The notes beneath the pieces were generated by a model that saw nothing but the letters and a program-made list of their open reading frames with translations, did no database searches and was not told where the DNA came from. This document shows, piece by piece, positions 60,137 to 64,000 of a stretch of DNA of 64,000 nt; positions within the stretch are counted from its first letter, which is position 1; each line of letters starts with the position of its first letter. The position numbers and the translations under genes are program-made. Location of the stretch: the NCBI GenBank assembly GCA_044238845.1, contig JBIICN010000016.1, positions 1-64,000 on the forward strand, read 5' to 3'. The DNA comes from UBA4416 sp044238845 (lineage in GTDB: Bacteria > Bacteroidota > Bacteroidia > B-17B0 > Aurantibacillaceae).

Positions 60137-62962
60137 CTATTTTATCTTTCCGTTATTAGTATTTTCTTTCTTCGCAAAATACTTTTTAAAATTATAAGTA
60201 AACGTCAACATATAGTAGCGGTTCAAAACGTTAGTTTGCGAATCTTGTATATAACTATCAGTATTGGTTCTTGAAACTGAATTATTTTGATTTAAAATAT
60301 CATATACTGTCAATCGTAATTCAGCTTGTTTGTCTTTTAAAAATTTGTAGCCAATACCAGCATTCCATAAAGAAATGGATTGATTGAAAGCGCTTGTTAA
60401 ACCAGAGTAATAGGTGTTACCATATTCGCTTTGTAATACTAAGCCTTTCCAAGGATTGGCAGTAATTTTTAATTTGGATTGTTGAGATAAATACGTGGTA
60501 TTAGAAGAGGTTTGTAATGTATTATTTATTTGACTGTAAGAAGAATTAGAGGATAAAGTAAAATCAAATTTCTCGCTAATATTACTACTAAATACTAAGC
60601 CTAAGCCGCCCGTGGCCGTTTTTGCTAAGTTAGTTTGTGTATTGATTAATCCAGGAATATTGGTGTAGTTTCCAGAAAGATTCACACTTAAATTAGTTTT
60701 AATTTTTTTAATAGGAAATGTATAATTGATAAAAGAACGTACACTGTAATATCCATCTAAATTTACTGGTCGTGTTATTTGAGAACCTCTTTTTAAAGCA
60801 ATGGAGTTGTAAACTACTGTATCTTGGTTTGCAATTAAGGTACTATTACCAATATAATTAGCGGAGTAATTTCCTCCTAATAAAGCAAAGAACGACGTTG
60901 CTTTTTCTGTATTAACTCCCGAGTAACGTATGTTTAAATTGTTTTGAAAATCTTGTTTTAAATCGGGATTACCAGTGCTTAATTGTAAAGAGTTGGTATT
61001 ATTAATCACATCTTGTAATTGATCAATGCTTGGTGCATTATTACTAGTTCTATAAAATAATCGTAGATTTTTTTTAGGAGAAAATTTGTATTGTAACTGC
61101 GCCGATGGTAAAACAGATTCGAAGTTTTTACTTAATTGGTAGCTTGTTGGAATTTCTTGTTGTTTTGATAACTGAGCCCATTGATAAGCTGCATTGATAG
61201 CGAAATTAAATTTTTCTTTTTGAAAACGATAACCTAAACTTCCTGATTGCGATTGGTATTGATTTTTAAAGACGTTAGTTAAAGTACTATCTAAATCAGA
61301 ATAATTATATTCTTCATAATTGGCATCATAGGTTCTTTTGGAGGAATAATTATCTATGTAAACAGTTGTATAATTGATTAATAAGAAATTGTTTTTGTTT
61401 AATGGTTCGGTATAAGATATATTCCCATTAATGGTTTTTCCATCTTTTAAAATCGCTGATTTTTGATTTAATGAATCTCCAAAAGTTAAAGTGTCTCTGT
61501 AATATTCATTTAATGTGTACAATCTGTTTTCGCCATTGGTTTTAGTAATAGTTGGCGTGACGTTAATAGAAAATGTTCTTCCTTTTTTTGCGAAAGAGTG
61601 ACGGTACAAAATAGGCGCAGAGATGGAATATCCAAATAAATTGGAGTTGGTGTTATTTTTAGAATTACTTAAAGTAAATGCTTCCTTTATATTATCTCCA
61701 ATTAATTTTTTTGAACCTTCATTATTTTGAAAAGATAACTTAGGTTGAAACACAATCGAATTCATAGAATCTAACTTTGTTTCAATTTTAAAATTGACAC
61801 GGTTATTGTAGTTATTGCTATTGGTTGTATTATTTTCGTTATACACTAATCCATTATTAGAACCAATAATGTATTGTTGGAGTAGGGAAGATTTAGAGTC
61901 GTTTTGTGTCCAGTTAAAAAAGTAACTTCCTGTAACTTCTGTTTTTTTACCCCATTTGTCGGCATAATTTAAACCAAATAACGACGTGGTATTAATACCA
62001 TTTTGCGCACCTACTAAAAAATTATCGGCATTGTTTTGAGGAGGACCTCCTTGTCCGCCACCACCGCCTCTCATGCCTCGTCCGCCACCACCACCGCCAG
62101 AACTCATCACGCCCACTAAATCTTCTGATGAAAAGTTTTGTTCGTTGATATTATTAGATTGCGCTAAGATGGTGATGCGTCGCGCACCTTTAAAAATATT
62201 AACCGTTGCACCGCCTTTATATTTGTCTTCGTAACCGTAACCACCGTATGTTTTTCCAAACACGCCGTTTTTAAATTGCGGTTTCGTGGTGATGTTAATG
62301 GTTTTACTAGAATTGCCATCATCAAATCCTGTAAATTGTGATTGATCACTTTTTTTGTCAAACACTTGTACTTTATCAATGACTTCGGCAGGAATATTTT
62401 TTAAAACAGCATTGGCGTCATCCCCAAAAAAGGGTTTGCCATCTACTAATACTTTTTTTACTTCTTCGCCTTGGGCTTGAACTTTTCCATCAACCACAGT
62501 AATGCCTGGCATCTTCGTTACTAAATCTTCGGCATTTGCATCCTTATTTACTTTGTACGCCTTGGAGCTAAAACTAGTGGTGTCTCCATTTTGTGTGGCC
62601 AAGGCTTGTTGCGCCTCAACGGTTACTTCTTTTAAATTAGTTGAATTTTGTTTTAGTGAAATAGTAGGAATAATTAAATCTTGATTGGTAACTTGAATGG
62701 ATTTAAAAACTGGTTTGTATCCCAAAGAAAGAATTTTAAGAATGTAATTATTAGAATTAATATTTTCTATTTTAAATTGACCTTCTATATCTGTTGTGGT
62801 TCCTTTTACAAAAGATGAATCTGATTTTAAAAGTAAAACTGAAGATCCAATGGCTGCTTGTTTTGTTTCGTCTATTAGTTTTCCACTAACAGAAAAAGTT
62901 TGAGCTCGTGAAAATGAAAACGAACAAAAGAACAATATAATATATAGGTATTTTGATAACAT
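60137..62962 (-). CDS. Outer-membrane beta-barrel protein with plug and carboxypeptidase-like domain
   Basis: 941 residues. Signal peptide 1-20 (FSFSRAQ). Residues about 22-110 are a carboxypeptidase regulatory-like domain (SVSGKLIDETKQAAIGSSVLLL, GQFKIENI). Then a plug-like domain with GDTTSFSSKAYKVNKDANAEDLV and MPGITVVDGKVQAQGE, and a long barrel closing with MLTFTYNFKKYF. This is the OMP_b-brl_3 type, related to TonB-dependent receptors. A glycine/arginine-rich loop (SSGGGGGGRGMRGGGGGQGG) lies near 290-310. No SusD-like partner is adjacent, so the substrate is unknown. Confidence 0.88.
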   Translation of the reverse strand: MLSKYLYIILFFCSFSFSRAQTFSVSGKLIDETKQAAIGSSVLLLKSDSSFVKGTTTDIEGQFKIENINSNNYILKILSLGYKPVFKSIQVTNQDLIIPTISLKQNSTNLKEVTVEAQQALATQNGDTTSFSSKAYKVNKDANAEDLVTKMPGITVVDGKVQAQGEEVKKVLVDGKPFFGDDANAVLKNIPAEVIDKVQVFDKKSDQSQFTGFDDGNSSKTINITTKPQFKNGVFGKTYGGYGYEDKYKGGATVNIFKGARRITILAQSNNINEQNFSSEDLVGVMSSGGGGGGRGMRGGGGGQGGPPQNNADNFLVGAQNGINTTSLFGLNYADKWGKKTEVTGSYFFNWTQNDSKSSLLQQYIIGSNNGLVYNENNTTNSNNYNNRVNFKIETKLDSMNSIVFQPKLSFQNNEGSKKLIGDNIKEAFTLSNSKNNTNSNLFGYSISAPILYRHSFAKKGRTFSINVTPTITKTNGENRLYTLNEYYRDTLTFGDSLNQKSAILKDGKTINGNISYTEPLNKNNFLLINYTTVYIDNYSSKRTYDANYEEYNYSDLDSTLTNVFKNQYQSQSGSLGYRFQKEKFNFAINAAYQWAQLSKQQEIPTSYQLSKNFESVLPSAQLQYKFSPKKNLRLFYRTSNNAPSIDQLQDVINNTNSLQLSTGNPDLKQDFQNNLNIRYSGVNTEKATSFFALLGGNYSANYIGNSTLIANQDTVVYNSIALKRGSQITRPVNLDGYYSVRSFINYTFPIKKIKTNLSVNLSGNYTNIPGLINTQTNLAKTATGGLGLVFSSNISEKFDFTLSSNSSYSQINNTLQTSSNTTYLSQQSKLKITANPWKGLVLQSEYGNTYYSGLTSAFNQSISLWNAGIGYKFLKDKQAELRLTVYDILNQNNSVSRTNTDSYIQDSQTNVLNRYYMLTFTYNFKKYFAKKENTNNGKIK

Positions 62963-63043
62963 GAAGCTTTAAATATACGATTTAGCAAGGAGTTAGAACT
63001 GTTTAAATACGTTAAAAAGGTAAAGCTTGATTTGTTGAGGTAA

Positions 63044-63072
63044 AAAAATGCCCACAAAATTGTGAGCATTTT
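63044..63072. terminator. Intrinsic terminator candidate
   Basis: AAAATGC-C-CACAA pairs with TTGTG-A-GCATTTT with one mismatch, flanked by A and T runs. It could end a minus-strand transcript from the T9SS gene at 63225 or act in both directions. Confidence 0.65.
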
Positions 63073-63085
63073 AGATTATATTTCT

Positions 63086-63141
63086 GTCAATTCGAGCTTA
63101 GTTGAGAATCTATATAATCAAATCGATAGACTCGATGCAAC
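63086..63141. repeat. Degenerate palindrome of the GTCAATTCGAG type
   Basis: GTCAATTCGAGCTTAGTTGAGAA-like sequence followed by ATCGATAGACTCGATGCAAC. It resembles worn copies of TTCGAG/CTCGAA palindromes known as dispersed repeats; the symmetry is weak. Confidence 0.35.
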
Positions 63142-63224
63142 AAACTTTAATATGATATTAAGCCAGAGCTACGAAAATAAAGCCTGTGGATTTTAAAATT
63201 GTTTTAGTGTTTAGAATATAAGGC

Positions 63225-64000
63225 TTACTGAATAATGAATTTAGAATTATAAATATTCTCACTGCCTTCTTTTAATGTTATGAAATATATTCCATTATCC
63301 ATATCACTAATATTTACTTCAAACTCATTTTTTAAATTACCAGTTTTTATAGTTTGTCCCATTGTATTTGTAATTTCATAGTTTAGATTCCCTTTCTGTT
63401 TTGTTTTTAAATACAATACATTTTTTGCAGGGTTTGGAAAGATGGATATTGAATAAGGGTTGTTTTTTTCTTCGACATTAGTTGTTGTATTGTTTAGTTT
63501 GAATATAGCTAGACTATCCATCGAAGTATTAAAAGGAGTAAATCCTCTATAATCTCCTCCCGCTACATATAATCTGTTATTTGAATTATCGTAAGTAAAC
63601 TGTGCAGCATCTATTAATTCAAAATCAGGTTGATCTAATGGAGTTAAATTGTAGTTTGAGTCATAAGAATGAATCTCATTGGTGTAAAATCCTGGATAGG
63701 CTCCAGAAAATACATAATTCTCATTATTGGGAGTTATATAAGCAGTAGCATTATAAAAGGGGGTGGGGAAAGTATGAAGTGTAGTAATTGTATTTCCAAT
63801 GAGTTCATAAATTTTACTTTCAATGGTTACCAAATTCATATTGCCAGAAGCATAATTATAAAATAAGTAATGATAAGAATCGACACCCCATTGTTGAGCG
63901 GATAATATTTGATAAGTTGCAACATGGGTTAAATTACTATTATTTAAATGATAGATTGAGTGCCTAAAACCGGTGCCATCATCATTGCAAACAGCTGAAA
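63225..64000 (-). CDS. Secreted T9SS type-A protein, N-terminus beyond the window
   Basis: The reading frame is open from the stop at 63225 to the window edge, at least 258 residues; the Met at 63839 is internal. Upstream of it the frame reads for example TYQILSAQQWGVDSYHYLF. The N-terminal part looks like a propeller (YNATAYITPNNENYVFSGAYPGFYTNEIHSYDS, LYVAGGDYRGF). The last 75 residues are the type-A tail: SISIFPNPAKNVLYLKT, YEITNTMGQTIKTG, MDNGIYFITLKEG. Exported by T9SS. Confidence 0.88.
   Translation of the reverse strand, partial: SAVCNDDGTGFRHSIYHLNNSNLTHVATYQILSAQQWGVDSYHYLFYNYASGNMNLVTIESKIYELIGNTITTLHTFPTPFYNATAYITPNNENYVFSGAYPGFYTNEIHSYDSNYNLTPLDQPDFELIDAAQFTYDNSNNRLYVAGGDYRGFTPFNTSMDSLAIFKLNNTTTNVEEKNNPYSISIFPNPAKNVLYLKTKQKGNLNYEITNTMGQTIKTGNLKNEFEVNISDMDNGIYFITLKEGSENIYNSKFIIQ

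Noticed and set aside
1..64000. CRISPR array or cas genes
   Set aside because: No regularly spaced repeats with unique spacers, and no Cas-like protein was seen.

Overview
The window looks like a chromosomal segment of an AT-rich Bacteroidota bacterium, of Flavobacteriales/Sphingobacteriales character; I cannot fix the genus. Evidence for the phylum: several secreted proteins with type IX secretion (T9SS) sorting tails, carboxypeptidase-like plug/barrel outer-membrane proteins, TPR-histidine kinase plus LytTR regulator, tandem universal stress proteins, and promoters of the Bacteroidota type (TTTG, 18 bp, TAnnTTTG upstream of the tRNA-Gly/tRNA-Leu pair).

Left host region (1-18623). An aromatic amino acid catabolism block comes first: homogentisate dioxygenase and 4-hydroxyphenylpyruvate dioxygenase (tyrosine), then 3-hydroxyanthranilate dioxygenase, kynurenine monooxygenase and tryptophan 2,3-dioxygenase (kynurenine route). 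Kynureninase and formamidase are not in the window. A U32-family protein with an overlapping ferredoxin gene follows, then a frameshifted pdxH, a fatty-acid desaturase, a QueD/PTPS homologue, a universal-stress/DoxX operon, a sensor/LytTR pair, a 2H-phosphoesterase-like protein, a DUF559 protein beside a palindromic repeat, an RluA pseudouridine synthase and a T9SS type-B protein. Five promoters (127-aa gene, hmgA, pdxH, the 119-aa gene and the doxX/usp operon) share a Crp/Fnr-like TGAY-N4-RTCA site at one identical distance from the -7 box, which suggests a small stress or oxygen regulon.

Integrated element (about 18624-53848, 35.2 kb). A 54-bp perfect direct repeat bounds it. The right copy is the 3' part of an intact tRNA-Leu(UAA) gene and the left copy is the displaced chromosomal 3' part. 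A tyrosine recombinase and an excisionase-like gene lie at the right end. The element carries (a) a three-gene operon of GHKL ATPase, tandem degenerate phosphoribosyltransferase-fold protein and PD-(D/E)XK nuclease-like protein, which I regard as the best candidate for an undescribed system, probably defence; (b) a divergent HDAC-fold hydrolase with three unknown genes; (c) a second small recombinase with an XRE regulator; (d) a large co-directional cluster of secreted proteins (TANFOR/fibronectin III, beta-barrel, lipoprotein, T9SS) that includes an EndoU-like toxin and an overlapping candidate immunity gene; (e) a replication/maintenance module of ParB-like protein, orphan C5 methyltransferase and a compact family-A DNA polymerase-like protein. 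No conjugation or virion genes are visible.

Right host region (53797-64000). tRNA-Leu and tRNA-Gly (minus strand), mutS flanked by inverted copies of a dispersed repeat, a GreA-like protein, a T9SS type-A surface protein, a large outer-membrane beta-barrel protein, and a T9SS protein cut by the window edge.
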